A stretch of 64,000 nucleotides of DNA from Linyphia triangularis (lineage: Eukaryota; Arthropoda; Arachnida; Araneae; Linyphiidae), in the NCBI GenBank assembly GCA_963978545.1, contig OZ021722.1, positions 7,273,201 to 7,337,200 on the forward strand. Reading direction: 5' to 3'. Made by a program: the position numbers and the translations under genes. Within the stretch, counting starts at the first letter, position 1, and each line of letters begins with the position of its first letter. Positions 36,153 through 47,194 of this stretch are shown here, one piece after another. The notes beneath the pieces are model-generated. The model searched no databases. It was not told the origin of the DNA and saw only the letters and a program-made list of their open reading frames with translations.

Positions 36153-36310
36153 AATCCTTTGTATTTACACCGAATTTATTTGTGTGTATGATGGGAGAAT
36201 CTGAGTGTAACTAATTAAATAGCTTGTCGTCATTCGATCGAGCCGAAACCTGGTAGACAGACGCGATGCCAATGACTTTTATCAAGTTTTCTGGGCAAAA
36301 GAAAAAGTTA
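36153..36310 (+). mobile_element. Interspersed family C, diverged copy
   Basis: AAAATCCTTTGTATTTACACC, TAATTAAATAGCTTGTCGTC and GAGCCGAAACCTGGTAGACA align with the standard TAATTAACCCCCTTGCCGTC and GGTTGAAACTTGGCAGATAG of the other copies. Confidence 0.6.
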
Positions 36311-37302
36311 GTGGATAACATTTTATGGATGGTGTATTATTTATTTTTTTATTTTTTCCCCCTTTTCTAACACTATGAAAAGTCGATTTGAGCTCAAAAT
36401 CACGTATAAGTCTTTTGTTTTAAAGAACGAGCTTTTCTTTTTTTTTTAAATATTCAAAAGTCTTGCAATTAAAAAAAAGACAAGAAATCAGTCGAAAAGT
36501 ATGAATTCGCTGTAAGATCTCTTGAAATGTTTTGAAATGCCTCATTCCCTGAAAAAAAAAAAAAAAAAAAAAAAACTTAAATCGCCAAACCTTAATATTT
36601 TTATCGCCAAATTGGCAATTTATAGCCAGATCTAGCTGCAATGATTGTTCGGTTGAAGTGAAGTGCAAGAGTTCGAAAACTCCACCATTCGCAATCTTCG
36701 ATGATCGTTTGTTACGTTAGGAACATTCTTGCGAATAAGTGATTTTTATTATGCCAATTTAGTAGCTGCATATGTGATATTTTCCAAATGGCGAGAAATC
36801 TACGTTCTTAAATTTTAAAGCTATAGTACCATTTTAAATAGTCTGTAAATAAATTCTTGTTACATGTAAATATACTTTAACCATGTAAATATACTTTAAC
36901 CATGTAAATACTTAATGTAAATATTTTAATGTTGAAAATACTATAATGAAGTAAAAACGTCAACAATGTAAATACGATGTAATTTGGATAGCGATGTGAC
37001 TGGTAAGTTTATATAAATTTTATGTTTTCTTTTTCTATAAAAAAATTAATAAATAAATAAAAAAATATGTTTCTAAACTTAAGCAATATCATGATGTCAC
37101 AGGTTCTATTTGCTATACGGTAAAAATATAATCGCACTAACTTCTTAATCTATGTGTGAGATGCTCTTTTTTCTTAATTTTTCCCATGTACTTGTTCTGT
37201 AATTCACAGCATTTTATCATGTTTCTGTCACTTTGTTTTGAAATATTATGTGAAGTACATAAAAATGTTCTGTTTTGGCAAAACTTTTTTTAGTAGTTGG
37301 CT
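36311..37302. other. Intergenic DNA without gene
   Basis: Includes a poly(A) tract, a TCGCCAA-containing stretch (36583-36625) and a short tandem ATGTAAATATACTTTAACC repeat (36858-36905). No supported exon. Confidence 0.35.
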
Positions 37303-37313
37303 CTTATGATCCT

Positions 37314-37493
37314 GCCGACCAAACGGTATAGTGGTTAGCGTGCTGCCTTCTAGACCACGAGGTTGCGGGTTCCGAGTCCCGTGTTAGGCATGGGTGTTTG
37401 TAAATGTATGTTGGCTTGTCTAATGACGAATGTTTCGGCGCATTATAACCCTCGTGTTGCTGACGGCGCCAGATAATCTGAATACAACCAACC
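37314..37493 (+). mobile_element. tRNA-derived SINE, full length
   Basis: GCCGACCAAACGGTATAGTGG head, GGTTCCGAGTCCC B-box-like motif, AATACAACCAAC tail. The direct repeat CTTATGATCCT at 37303-37313 and 37494-37504 flanks it exactly. Confidence 0.94.
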
Positions 37494-37885
37494 CTTATGA
37501 TCCTTAACAACTCAAATGTGAAGTATTTAATAGTATCTGCAGTAAGTTTGATAGAGACACTGAGTATCTGCACATAGCATGACTTACCGTAAATTTTTAA
37601 ATTCACGCTCGTACGTAAGTAAATATGCATATTTTAATGGTGCTTAATATAGTATAATTATTTAAAGTTGTTCTGCTCTCGAACTTTTTTGAATTTTTTT
37701 TGTTTTTTGTTGGTTTTCTTTGCTTTTGTGTGAAGTTTCAGCTTTTATTGTTATTGTTGCTGCTTCGGAGCTGTTAAACATTTCTAATTAACATACATTT
37801 TAACTAATCTAATTTTTTTGGTTAATTAATGAAGCAAAAATTAAGGTAATATTTATTTCTTTATTTAAGAGACACCTAACTTGTT

Positions 37886-39163
37886 AAGTACCGTAAAATG
37901 GGGTGAATAGGAACGGAACTTCATGAAATTACAAAGAAAATATTATTTTACGCAAATAAAGCAGTTTTATTTACTCTACATTTTTTTTTTAATTTGGCTA
38001 AGATGTTTGGAATCTTGGAACATATATTTTTTGAGGTTTTCAACACTGTCCTTTTTTTAAAAAGAATTCTGAAACAGCGTGCATACAATCCAATGAGTTC
38101 TAACCTCTCCTAAACTTATCCCGTAATTCCAAACATAAACCTGTTATAGACTTAACTAATATATTTTTAGATAAGTATGAACATCCACAAGAGCATGCCA
38201 TACTTAATTTAACTTGGTTTTAAAAACTTTTTATTTTACGAATTTTTATTTTTTGACACGTCTCGATTTTGAGATTTGCGGGGTGAATCGGAACACTTGA
38301 AAAGTGATATTAAAAAGCTGTTTTTTGGCAAGATTACGTTCCACACAAAATTCAACGACTGAAGAAGAGTCTAATTACTCCTTTCAAGACAGTAATCTAG
38401 ATTGAAGGTTTGAATAAATGTCAGAAAAGGAGCCTAGTTTCCGCATGGGAGAAAACCCAATTTTTCCAGTGGTTTTCTTTTCTCTAAATGACTTCGTTAT
38501 CTTAAAGTAATAAAGGAAAAAGCAATCCATATGTATGAAGACTCTATACGAGCAAAGTTTTACACCCATAAGATTATTTCTATATCAGTGTGTTTTACAA
38601 ATAGCGCCCATGAATGAAGAGATTTTCTGAAACAAATGAGGATGCTTTTCTCCTTTCATAAGATATTTTAAGGAATTTGCAGTCATACGGCACGCAAACA
38701 TAGAGTAGATTAAAAAATATTATAGTTTTAAAGACTATTTGGATAAGTTAAGAGAAGAGTTGATACACTTTCAAACATATGATTTGTTTTGACAATAATT
38801 GACAAAAACAAATTTTATCTTTCATATTAAATGATTTTTTTTATGATAATTTCGTGCTCCTATTCACAAAATGCATTATTATTTGTTTTTTGTCACCCTG
38901 TAAACGTTTAAATATGATCAGACATAAATTGTAACGTGTGTTCCGATTCACCGAATCGGAACACACGTTTATCGGAACACCATGACAAAAATTTAAATAA
39001 ATTAAAGTCCTAATTTTTTCAACATTTTTCGAGTTGATCCTCAAAGAAGAAGGTAAGACCCAAGTTTCAATGTCAAAAATATGTTCGTTAACGATCTTAT
39101 TACACCCGATGTTTACTTTGAAAGTTGAAAAGTGTTCCGATTTACCCCATTTTACGGTACTTA
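37886..39163. mobile_element. DNA element with GTACCGTAAAATGGGG ends
   Basis: The left end TAAGTACCGTAAAATGGGGT and right end ACCCCATTTTACGGTACTTA are inverted repeats. The terminal-adjacent word GGGGTGAAT(C)GGAAC recurs at 38280-38297 and as an internal palindrome (GTGTTCCGATTCACCGAATC, about 38938-38966). The longest inner frame (minus, 39227-38841, with CHGVPINVCSDSVNRNTRYN) is not recognised. A TA target is possible, as in Tc1/mariner-type elements, but not proven. Confidence 0.7.
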
Positions 39164-39221
39164 TTACAACATTTATTAAGTCCAACTTGCTAGCTTTTGT
39201 TAATTTTATGTAGAAATATGT

Positions 39222-39342
39222 CTTCATGTGTTTTTTCTTTAGTGGACAAACGGGATAACCCGTTCATTTCTAAACGATGGATAAAGCTCCATTTCGTCTT
39301 GCACATTTCCCACTCTCTGCTTCGATGACGTCTTGAAAACCA
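39222..39342 (+). other. Possible exon-like segment, unproven
   Basis: A pyrimidine-rich TTTTTTCTTTAG is followed by about 100 bases ending AAAACCAG|GTATAT, so acceptor and donor are both possible. All three frames contain a stop before the donor, so an internal coding exon is not supported. It could be a 5' untranslated exon or chance. Confidence 0.12.
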
Positions 39343-39472
39343 GGTATATCTTTCTCTTAAAATTTTACCAGATTTTCGATGGCAAAAAATTCTGTACTCT
39401 CTGCTTTAACCCTTGGTTAGTCTCACAGTATTATTTCGAAAATATTTTTTAATTGTTAATTTATTCTGTTCA

Positions 39473-39896
39473 CAGTGTTCCCACGGTCATTGAAAGTCAT
39501 TAAAAGTGCTTAATATTTTTAAACTTGTTTTCAAGGCCTTGAAAGTGCTTGAAAATGCTTAGAGGTGCTTAAAAGTCATTGAAAATGCTTAGAGGTCCTT
39601 AAAAGTCCTTAATTTTTACAGATGTTGTCCAGCTGCAAAATTTATAAAAATACAACTCGGACTTGCTATCCCCACGTGACCGCCACTTATCTGCACCGTA
39701 TCAAAATTTTCCGACATATTTGTATTGCGCATCCACCAACTTTAACTTTTTTGGTAGAATATACTTTAGTAAAAATTTAAATATAGATATGATGCCTGAA
39801 AACGAATTTTCATAGGTCCTTAAAAACATTAATTAGGTCCTTAAAAGTCATTGAAAAGTCATTGATTTTCATTCTGTGATTTGAGTGGGAACCCTG
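39473..39896. mobile_element. Family D element (CAGGGTTCCCAC ends), copy 1
   Basis: The ends CAGTGTTCCCACGG and GTGGGAACCCTG are inverted repeats, flanked by 5-bp GTTCA repeats (39468-39472, 39897-39901). The interior consists of reiterated AAAGTCCTTGAAAATGCTTAG-type words. It is non-coding. Confidence 0.82.
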
Positions 39897-40151
39897 GTTC
39901 AGTAATGTTGTGTTTTTAATTAAAATACCCACTTACTTTGATATTTGGTCGCGAAATTAATGGTATGCACGAAAATTAGAATTTGAGGGGGGCATTTGTC
40001 CCCCACGTGACTAACCGTCAGACAAAAGTGCCTTACCTAAGGTTAATTGATATCTGCAGTCGAATACCCAGGGCCTGCTTTTTGATAAGGCCCGTGCACA
40101 GAGTCGACTGAAAAAAATAAATCGCCTGAAAAATTCTGAATGATGATGATT

Positions 40152-40304
40152 GCCGACCAAACTCTGTATAGTGGTTCTAGACCACGAGGTTGCGAGTCCC
40201 TTGTTAGAAGGCATGGGTGTTTGTAAATGTATGTTGGCTTGTCTAATGACGAATGTTTCGGCGAGCCCTCGTGTTGGCCGCCAGATAATCTGAATACAAC
40301 CAAC
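40152..40304 (+). mobile_element. tRNA-derived SINE, internally deleted copy
   Basis: GCCGACCAAACTCTGTATAGTGG start and GATAATCTGAATACAACC end are clear, but parts of the head and body are missing. Confidence 0.85.
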
Positions 40305-40325
40305 CTATTTTGTAAGGATCATTCC

Positions 40326-40657
40326 CGCTATGTTACCACCTTCCTAGTCCAGTGCATTTAGAAACTACTTTCTATAAAACCTTGAAATTTGGGGGGCGAA
40401 AATGATCGCTTAATGAAATGATATAAATTATTTCCTTTTAATGTTTATCTATTATGAATGAAAATTAAAATAGAAAAAGACAAAACGTGGTGGAGCTACG
40501 GCATGTGTTACATAAAATAAAATATAGTAGACTATTTTCGAGTTTTTAATTGATGTCATTTCATTAAATAAACCTTTTTCGTACCTACTCACCAAACGTC
40601 AATGTTTTCTACAAAGTAGTTTCTAAATGCACTGGGCTATAAAATTGTAACATAGCG
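40326..40657. mobile_element. Terminal-inverted-repeat element, 332 bp
   Basis: Left CGCTATGTTACCACC...CAGTGCATTTAGAAACTACTTT is inverted at the right as AAAGTAGTTTCTAAATGCACTG...GTAACATAGCG, giving arms of about 50 bp. The interior is non-coding. Confidence 0.75.
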
Positions 40658-40664
40658 AGCCTTA

Positions 40665-40903
40665 CTATACTAAACCTCAACTTAACTTGACATCACTTAG
40701 ACGGTAGATCGTCACAGTGCTCATAGGTATTTAATCCATTTTGGCGGAGTGAAAGCATAATGTTCGCCAAACCACAACAGAACAAAATGCTATAAGGTTT
40801 GGCGAAAATTATGTCTTCACTCCGCTAAAATGGATTAATTGCCTATGAGCACGGTGAAGATCTATCGTCTAGTGATGTCAAGTTAAGTTGGAGTTTAGTA
40901 TAG
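40665..40903. mobile_element. Foldback element, arms about 108 bp
   Basis: CTATACTAAAC through TTCGCCAAACC is repeated inverted, from GGTTTGGCGAA to GTTTAGTATAG, leaving a loop of only about 25 bases. It lies 7 bp from the preceding inverted-repeat element. Confidence 0.85.
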
Positions 40904-41770
40904 GACTTCCTCATAAAATAGATTTTACATTATTAACCACATCAATGGCTATGATCAAGTCTAATTTTTTTCCCCTTGCATGTATATTGTGAAAGATTGT
41001 ATGCTAAGGTGTATGTATACCCTAGAACATTTTTTATTTTTTATTTCTGAGTTTAAATATTATTTCAATCTTTTTTACATTAGTTAGAAAGTATTCGATT
41101 AAAATCATTTAATAAAAAAAAAATATTCAAATTTCGGTAATTGTTAATTTGTTCATTAAGCTTTAATTAGTACCTTTTTCAAACAATGATTTATAAAATT
41201 CTAATTTACTTAGAAACGCTTTTCTACTTGGAAACGATTCGAAGTATTATTTTTAATGTTTTGAAACTCAATTAAGTCTCTTATATAGAATAGATTTTTT
41301 TTTTTACAATTTATTTTGTGTGAAAACATGAAAAAATTCGATATTTTCATCGAATTCTATGTTTTAAAAATCCCTAAAAAATCAATTTCTCAACCAATAT
41401 TATATAATTGAGTTTCAAAACATCTAGCATATTATGTAGATTACTACGATATATAAAAAAAATTATAATTGAACTTTTTGTTGTTGAATTATCATTGTTT
41501 GAATAAAGCGTGACATAATCAAAATACAGTTCGTCAGAAAACAGGTTTAAAGTTTTAAAAACGTGGTATCTAACAGGGGAAGTACTTACCTATAATTGAT
41601 TGTAACATAAAATCTATTAAGGATATTTTCAAAAGTTTAGAATTGCTTGAAAGCTGAAGTATCAGAGAATATTATGATATAATAACAAAAAAATTAACAT
41701 TCTTGTTGATTTTCGTGAATTGTAGGGTATACGTACACCTTAAAACTTTACATTGTATACGTGAAGACAC
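40904..41770. other. Upstream region of the gene, AT-rich
   Basis: No repeat family recognised. It precedes the first exon of the gene at 41.8 kb and could include its promoter. Confidence 0.4.
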
Positions 41771-41777
41771 TATAAAA
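41771..41777 (+). promoter_or_regulatory. Possible TATA box
   Basis: TATAAAA lies about 30 bp upstream of 41800-41805, the start of the first recognised exon. In AT-rich DNA this motif is weak evidence. The alternative is that TTTTAG at 41804 is a splice acceptor and the true promoter is further upstream. Confidence 0.25.
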
Positions 41778-41876
41778 TTAAAATTGCATCATATAATGTT
41801 TTAGGAAACTACGTGGGTACTCATGGATCCTCCGATAAATCTTCCAATTTCTTCGACGATGTAAAAATACTAAATC

Positions 41877-41902
41877 ATGGCGGAAAAGCCACAACGTCTC
41901 AC
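41877..41902 (+). CDS. Exon 1 (start) of an unrecognised gene
   Basis: ATG at 41877 in a good context (A at -3, G at +4) opens MAEKPQRL and reaches the donor AC|GTAAGT at 41903, leaving two bases of a codon. Those two bases join the single leading base of exon 2 to give Thr, then QEPP. The exon may extend upstream to 41805 as 5' untranslated sequence after TTTTAG, or begin near a TATA-driven start. Another frame is open across 41805-41902 (reading NYVGTHGSSDKSS...), but its phase 0 leads into a chain that hits a stop in exon 4, so I prefer the ATG reading. The protein is not recognised. Confidence 0.5.
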
Positions 41903-42084
41903 GTAAGTTTATATTTTAATTCGCATAAGTTTTCAATTTTGCAAATTTGAAATGGATGAATTTATGTTTTAAGTGTTTCCCGTTTTTAAAATTATTTTAA
42001 GACAGACTTGGAAAGTTAAATAAACGAGGATATTAGTAACTATTTGGAAATTACTCCTACATTAGAAATTTAACGTACAATTTT

Positions 42085-42155
42085 CTAGATATTCGAGGGG
42101 GGGGGGGGGGTTGCAGCCTTGTGAACCTTCCCCCCCCCTCTGGATACGCCACTGC
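42085..42155. mobile_element. Poly(G)/poly(C) flanked transposon end
   Basis: A G run, TTGCAGCCTTGTGAACC, a C run and TCTGGATACGCCACTG. The last part reads CAGTGGCGTATCCAGA in reverse, a recurring DNA-transposon end motif. The paralogous site is at 51628-51690 with shorter runs. Confidence 0.5.
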
Positions 42156-42897
42156 TTAAACACATTTGATGATTTCATTTATTTTGGTGATTTTTATTAG
42201 TAATAAAATGTTTATAAACAAGTTACAGTATTAGAAACAAAAGTTTAATATTCATCTGAATTTTTTTTAAATAAATTTATCTTGTTGACGAGTTCAAATG
42301 GTTTAAAAAGCTTAATGCAATGGAAATAGGTTTTTAACCCATTCAAGTAGTAAATGTGCCTAAAAATTCATCCAAAATCCTCTATCTATATTATCATACT
42401 TAGAATATTTTGTAGGCCTGTCGGTGTTATTGATGGCAAACGTATCTATATGCCTTAAAATACTTGGTTTCAAAAATGTTTTCAATTAAAACAATTTTCA
42501 CTTGGTTTTTTACTACCCATAAAAGTTTTCCGGCAAAGCTAAGTATCAAAATGCTAAGGAAATGGAAAATGTTATTTAAACGAATTATTGATATAATTCA
42601 AACATTAAAATTAATTCACAAATAAAACTATTAATTATTAAAATTATTTTTAAATATAGGAAATAAAACTATTTAATCAAATTACTATTAAATATTAATA
42701 TTTGAATAATAAAATCTAATTTAATTTGAATTATAAAATCTAATTAGTATTTGAATAATAATTTAGCGACTTATCTATCGTATAGTAACTTGCGTTACTA
42801 TACGATATTTCTTTTGTACAAGCGTTTTAGCTTCGAAGATTTTCTGGATCGATCTCTATCCACAGAACTTTGATACTTATCGGTGTATTTTAATAAT

Positions 42898-43041
42898 CTT
42901 CTAGACCGCGAGGTTGCAGGTTCGAGTCCCGTGTAAGGCATGGGTGTTTGTAAATGTATGTTGGCTTGTGTAAAGACGAATGTTTCGGCGCATTATAGCC
43001 ATCGTGTTGCTGACGGCGCCAGATAATCTGAAAACAACCAA
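42898..43041 (+). mobile_element. tRNA-derived SINE, 5'-truncated, in duplication copy 1
   Basis: Starts CTTCTAGACCGCGAGG, has an intact B-box GGTTCGAGTCC, ends GAAAACAACCA. Direct repeat TATTTTAATAAT at 42886-42897 and 43042-43053. Confidence 0.92.
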
Positions 43042-43593
43042 TATTTTAATAATATATTGTTTTATTTGCCATTACATAGAGGGCGCTAAGCTGAATTGTG
43101 TGACATACACACTTTTTTTTTTTGAAAACCAATTAGAACTATATTATTTTTTAATAATTACAATTACTGATTTTAGTTTTGATTTCAATTTAGCGTTTAG
43201 TTATTACAATTTTTAATTATTTTTTTAATGTTTTTATACATTCATGGAGGTAATACATTTTAACTGTAACTGCAGATCTTTTTCGCGTGTAATTTAAAAT
43301 CAATATTTATTTTTGAGTAAAGGATTTCGTTTGCGAATATGCTCGCAATGCTGAAACGCACTTTCGTTAGCTGAATATCAATTAAATGGAGTTCTTCTAA
43401 GAAATAGTAAAGTGGGAACTGGCCCTGGAGAGAAATTGCATGTTGTTGAAATTAGATTATTATCTATCTTATTGGAACTCTTTTGTAAGATACATGTATT
43501 GGCATAGTACACATTCTATTGTGGTTGAATCTCAAGCAGAAATGTTTTGGCTTCTAAAGAGTGTATTGTATGTATTGTATTGGCAAATCTTAA

Positions 43594-44418
43594 CACCAGA
43601 AAGACGGGAGCTTAGTATATACCTATATTGCCTGAAAGCAGTCAAAATGACTGCATTGTGAAAAAATAACTAATGCACAAAGAAATTTGTTTAACAGTAA
43701 TTTTTTATATATTTTATATCACTTGCAGTCATATAACAAGTTATTAATAAGTATTAACAATAAAAAAAATGTATTTCAGTTCAAAAAAAAAAAAATTATA
43801 CTTTATCTGGACATTTTAAGCAAATGAAAGTGCAAATCTTTTTGGATGTACATCTTCCGCAAACATACTTTTTACATTTTTGACAAATATTATCAACTGA
43901 ACAACGTGTTAGAACGACTGGCAGTGCGTAAAGCAGGCCTGACCAAAGTCGACACGTGCGCAGCCGTATCGATTACAGTATGAGATCATACACTCAGTGA
44001 TCCTCCTTCCCATCTGAATTACGTTACAGCGCGTTCAAAGGGAACAAAGCGCGTGGCCAGGCCTTGCATAAAGATTCGAATAATAATAACTCTAGTTATT
44101 GAACAACTGCAACTTATCAAGTATATGTCGAAATCGACAATTTATCATGAACTTGTATGTTATCATGTTATTCCAATCCAGAGCCGAACTGGTCTTTTCC
44201 AAGCAGTCAAAATAACTGCTTTTCGGCAATATAGGTATAACACATATATATATACCGGAAGTGAAGGAGGGGGAAGGGCAACAACAATGATTAATTAACC
44301 CATTTATATGTTGTAGAAAAAGTCGCAAAATTATAAGAAGCTGTGTCATTATTTAAATAATTATTTTTTTAATTGAAATTCAAAAGCAGTCAAAATGACT
44401 TGCTTAGGCAATCTAGTG
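43594..44418 (-). mobile_element. piggyBac-like element relic, 825 bp
   Basis: Flanked by TTAA at 43590-43593 and 44419-44422, with ends CACCAGAAAGACGGGAG and CAATCTAGTG. The palindromic word GCAGTCAAAATGACTGC recurs near both ends (43640, 44197, 44385). It encloses a transposase C-terminal remnant on the minus strand. Paralogue at 53127-53952. Confidence 0.83.
43797..43930 (-). pseudogene. piggyBac transposase cysteine-rich domain remnant
   Basis: On the minus strand, from about 43930 to the TAA near 43798, the frame reads ALPVVLTRCSVDNI, CQKCKKYVCGRCTSKK, ICTFICLKCPDKV. The spacing of pairs C-x2-C, C-x2-C and C-x2-C matches the C-terminal cysteine-rich DNA-binding domain of piggyBac transposases. 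Everything upstream of the domain is lost, so this is an internal-deletion derivative. In the paralogue the pattern is kept with K to I and V to A changes. Confidence 0.8.
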
Positions 44419-44961
44419 TTAAAATTCTGTGGATACATTATGTGGTCAGAGGCGGAGCACATTAAGTTTGAAAAACATGTAAGTAATTAAAGCCCTTTTT
44501 GGTTTTCTTGCATTTCCCAAAACGTCGGTTTTCCATATTTTGGTACGCTTTTTTAAAAAGCTATGCTAGATATACATTTGAAATTTATTATGTAATGGAT
44601 ATATGACACATAAATCCATTTTTGGCTTAATCCTAGTATACGTCATACGAGGAATTTGGCGATGATGCATATGCTTTTTTTTCATGGTATGTTTTATGTA
44701 TTTGCCATCTTCAGGTTACGATTTTCTATGTTTTTGCCTACGCAAATTCTTAGCAACAATCTTAAAAAGGTTACTTCGGCTTTAGCAACAGTTTGGCGGT
44801 AAGCATCAAGTCATTTCAAAATCACGTCAAGCGTGTAACATATACTAGAATTTTACCCCATTTTTTAGACCAAACTTGCCCATAACCCCCTCTTCTCCTC
44901 AAAAAAATATTCTGACTGCACCACTGTTCTGTACACACATTAGTACACAATTATGGTAAAG

Positions 44962-45395
44962 TCCTAGAATAGCCCACCCCGTGGCAATTTTTAGGAATAA
45001 GGCCAAGCCAGTGGTGGTAACCTTAATGAAGTTTCGACAGAGTACAAAGAGAAATGTGACAACCCTACTTAGTGTTTTTTTTCTTCAAATAACAATAATA
45101 AAATGAAAACAATAAATCAATTGTAATAAAATAAATTTTTAAAGAAACATGGAAGAATATTTAATAAGCTCTAAAAAAAAAAATGGTTACTTCTGGCCTT
45201 GTAACATAATTTTTTTAAAAATAATAAAAAAAAATTCAAAATAAAATCAATCTTTTAAATGTACAAGAATATCCAACGAGAAATGGAAAAGGACGATTTC
45301 TGGCTCTATAACACTTTTAAAATAATAGAATTTCAAATAGTCGCCAACTTGGCGCACTTCCAAAAAAAGTCGCTACAGGGTGGGCTATTCTAGGA
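44962..45395. mobile_element. Inner inverted-repeat element (TCCTAGAATAGCCCACCC)
   Basis: The left end TCCTAGAATAGCCCACCC pairs with the right end GGGTGGGCTATTCTAGGA. The right part contains GTCGCCAACTTGGCGCAC. Non-coding. Confidence 0.8.
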
Positions 45396-45489
45396 TCCAC
45401 CCCATGATTATATTCTTATTCAGCTATTTTTGTAATTCAAAATAATTCTGCGTATATTTTCCTCTTTTTAACGTGTTGACGGTCTTTGC

Positions 45490-45497
45490 CCCTAAAG
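45490..45497. other. Empty target site of the hAT element
   Basis: CCCTAAAG occurs once here, in duplication copy 1, exactly where copy 2 carries two copies flanking the 843-bp element at 55041. Confidence 0.9.
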
Positions 45498-45771
45498 CGT
45501 CGGTCATGAATGGGAATCGTATCGCCTAGTAAAATTTAATTCACAAGACAATCTCGTAAAAACAGTCAAAATGTAAAAAAAGTGGAAAATATACACAGCA
45601 TTATTTTGAACTACAAATAAAGCGGAATATAATTGTGTACAATGTGTGTACAGAACAGTGGTACAGTCAAGATTTTTTTTTTTTGAGTTGGTGTTATAGA
45701 CAAGTTAGGTCTGAAAAAACCCTAAAAAGTCAACTAAAAATAACAAAATTGTAGAAAAAGCAGAACTTCTA

Positions 45772-46158
45772 CAAGGTTCCCACGGTCATTAAAAGTGCTT
45801 AATATTTTTTAACTTGTTTTCAAGGCCTTGAAAGTGCTTGAAAATCCTTATAGGTCCTTCAAAGTCCTTAATTTGTGTGTATGTTGTGTGGTTAACTGCA
45901 AAATTTGTAAAAATACAACTCAGACTTGTTGTCCCCTTCGTGACCGCCACTTATCTGCACTATATCAGAATTTTCCGACCTATTTGTATTACGCATCCAC
46001 CAACTTGTTACTTTTTTGGCAGAATATACTTTATAAAAAATTTATATATAGATATGCCTGAAAACAAATTTTCAAAGGTCCTTAAAAACATTAATTATGT
46101 CCTTAAAAGTAATTGAAAGGTCATTGATTTTCATTCTGTGATTTGAGTGGGAACCTTG
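45772..46158. mobile_element. Family D element, copy 2
   Basis: Ends CAAGGTTCCCACGG and GTGGGAACCTTG, interior of AAAGTCCTTAAT-type words. The flanking 5-mers TTCTA and CACTA match partly; in the paralogue at 56165 they are TTCTA and CTCTA. Confidence 0.8.
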
Positions 46159-46365
46159 CACTAAGAGAATAAAAGCGGAAATCCGTGTGAAAGCGGAACA
46201 TTTTTACCCCTGTTATATAATTTTATTACTGTTATAACCGCAAATGACCCTTAATAATATTATATTTACGTTTGAATCATGCAAAACTTCGTGGACTTTC
46301 ATAAGAAAGTCAAAATGTTAAATTCAAATTATTTCTACTAATCTTTATATTATTTGACCGTACAG

Positions 46366-46490
46366 CCAGGAACCACCGCACTTCGCGATGATGCCTCCGA
46401 GAAAATGGGGACAATACCCCGAGAAACCAGCAAGAAGACTCATACTTACATCAAAAAGTGCAGAAACAAACATTTGGGAGTCGGCACCAG
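46366..46490 (+). CDS. Exon 2 of the unrecognised gene
   Basis: Acceptor CCGTACAG ends at 46365 and the donor CACCAG|GTAAGT is at 46491. The 125-nt exon has one leading and one trailing base (phase 2 in, phase 1 out) and encodes QEPPHFAMMPPRKW, GQYPEKPARRLILTSK and SAETNIWESAP. It is rich in proline and basic residues and has no domain I can name. The duplicate at 56762-56886 differs by three amino-acid changes and three clearly synonymous codon changes in this frame, whereas the other open frame would need six replacements. That supports this frame. Confidence 0.68.
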
Positions 46491-46634
46491 GTAAGTGTCC
46501 ACAGGCGAGAAAACGCGTGTTCTTTTCAGGTTTCAGTGTAAATTTTGATTGGATAATATCATCTTTTTTATTATTTTTTTTGAAAAAAAAATGTTTTTTT
46601 CCAACCCTGGTTCCACACTTCTAGTTTTCTAAAT

Positions 46635-47061
46635 TAGGGTTCCCACGGTCATTGAAAGCATTAAAAGTGCTTAATATTTTTGAACTTGTTTTCAAGGCCT
46701 TGAAAGTGCTTGAAAATGCATTGAGGTACTTAAAATTCCTTGAAAATGCTTAGAGATCCTTAAAAGTCCTTAATTTTTGCGAATGTTGTAACAACTGCAG
46801 AAGTTATAAAAATACAACTCGGACTTGCTATCCACGCGTGACCACCACTTACCTGCATCGTATTGGAATTCTCTGACATATTTGTACTACGCATCCACCA
46901 ACTTGTAACTTTTTTGACAGAATATACTTTATTAAAAATTTATATATAGACATGATGCCTAAAAAAAAAAAATTCAAAGGTCCTTAAAAACATTAGTTTG
47001 GTCCTTGAAAGTCATTTGAAAAGTCATTGATTTTCTTTCTGTAATTTGAGTTGGAACCCTG
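46635..47061. mobile_element. Family D element, copy 3
   Basis: TAGGGTTCCCACGG start and GGAACCCTG end, with 5-bp TAAAT repeats (46630-46634, 47062-47066). It lies 144 bp after exon 2. Confidence 0.85.
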
Positions 47062-47194
47062 TAAATGTTTGTTGTTAAAAGTAGGAAAATTGATCTATAA
47101 AATTGCAACTCTCATAAAGACAGCAAAAAGAAAAGATAACGTGATTCTTTGCTAAGGGGGGGCATCTAAACTCTTTTATTATTGTATTTTTAAA

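Larger units (their letters stand above)
44916..45666. mobile_element. Outer inverted-repeat element with nested insertion
   Basis: Ends CTGCACCACTGTTCTGTACA and TGTACAGAACAGTGGTACAG are inverted repeats. The interior hosts the separate element at 44962-45395. The same nested pair occurs at 54452-56064. Confidence 0.75.

Noticed and set aside
39222..39342. Coding internal exon with good acceptor and donor
   Set aside because: All frames contain a stop before the donor; kept only as a low-confidence note.
41805..41902. Alternative frame of exon 1 (NYVGTHGSSDKSSNF...)
   Set aside because: Open and attractive, but it ends in phase 0. Following the same chain through exons 2 and 3 leads to a stop in exon 4, while the ATG frame stays open throughout.
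43440..43661. 73-residue frame conserved in both duplicates (LLKLDYYLSYWNSFV...)
   Set aside because: Conservation is explained by the recent segmental duplication. The frame crosses the TTAA border of the piggyBac relic, so it cannot be one old gene.
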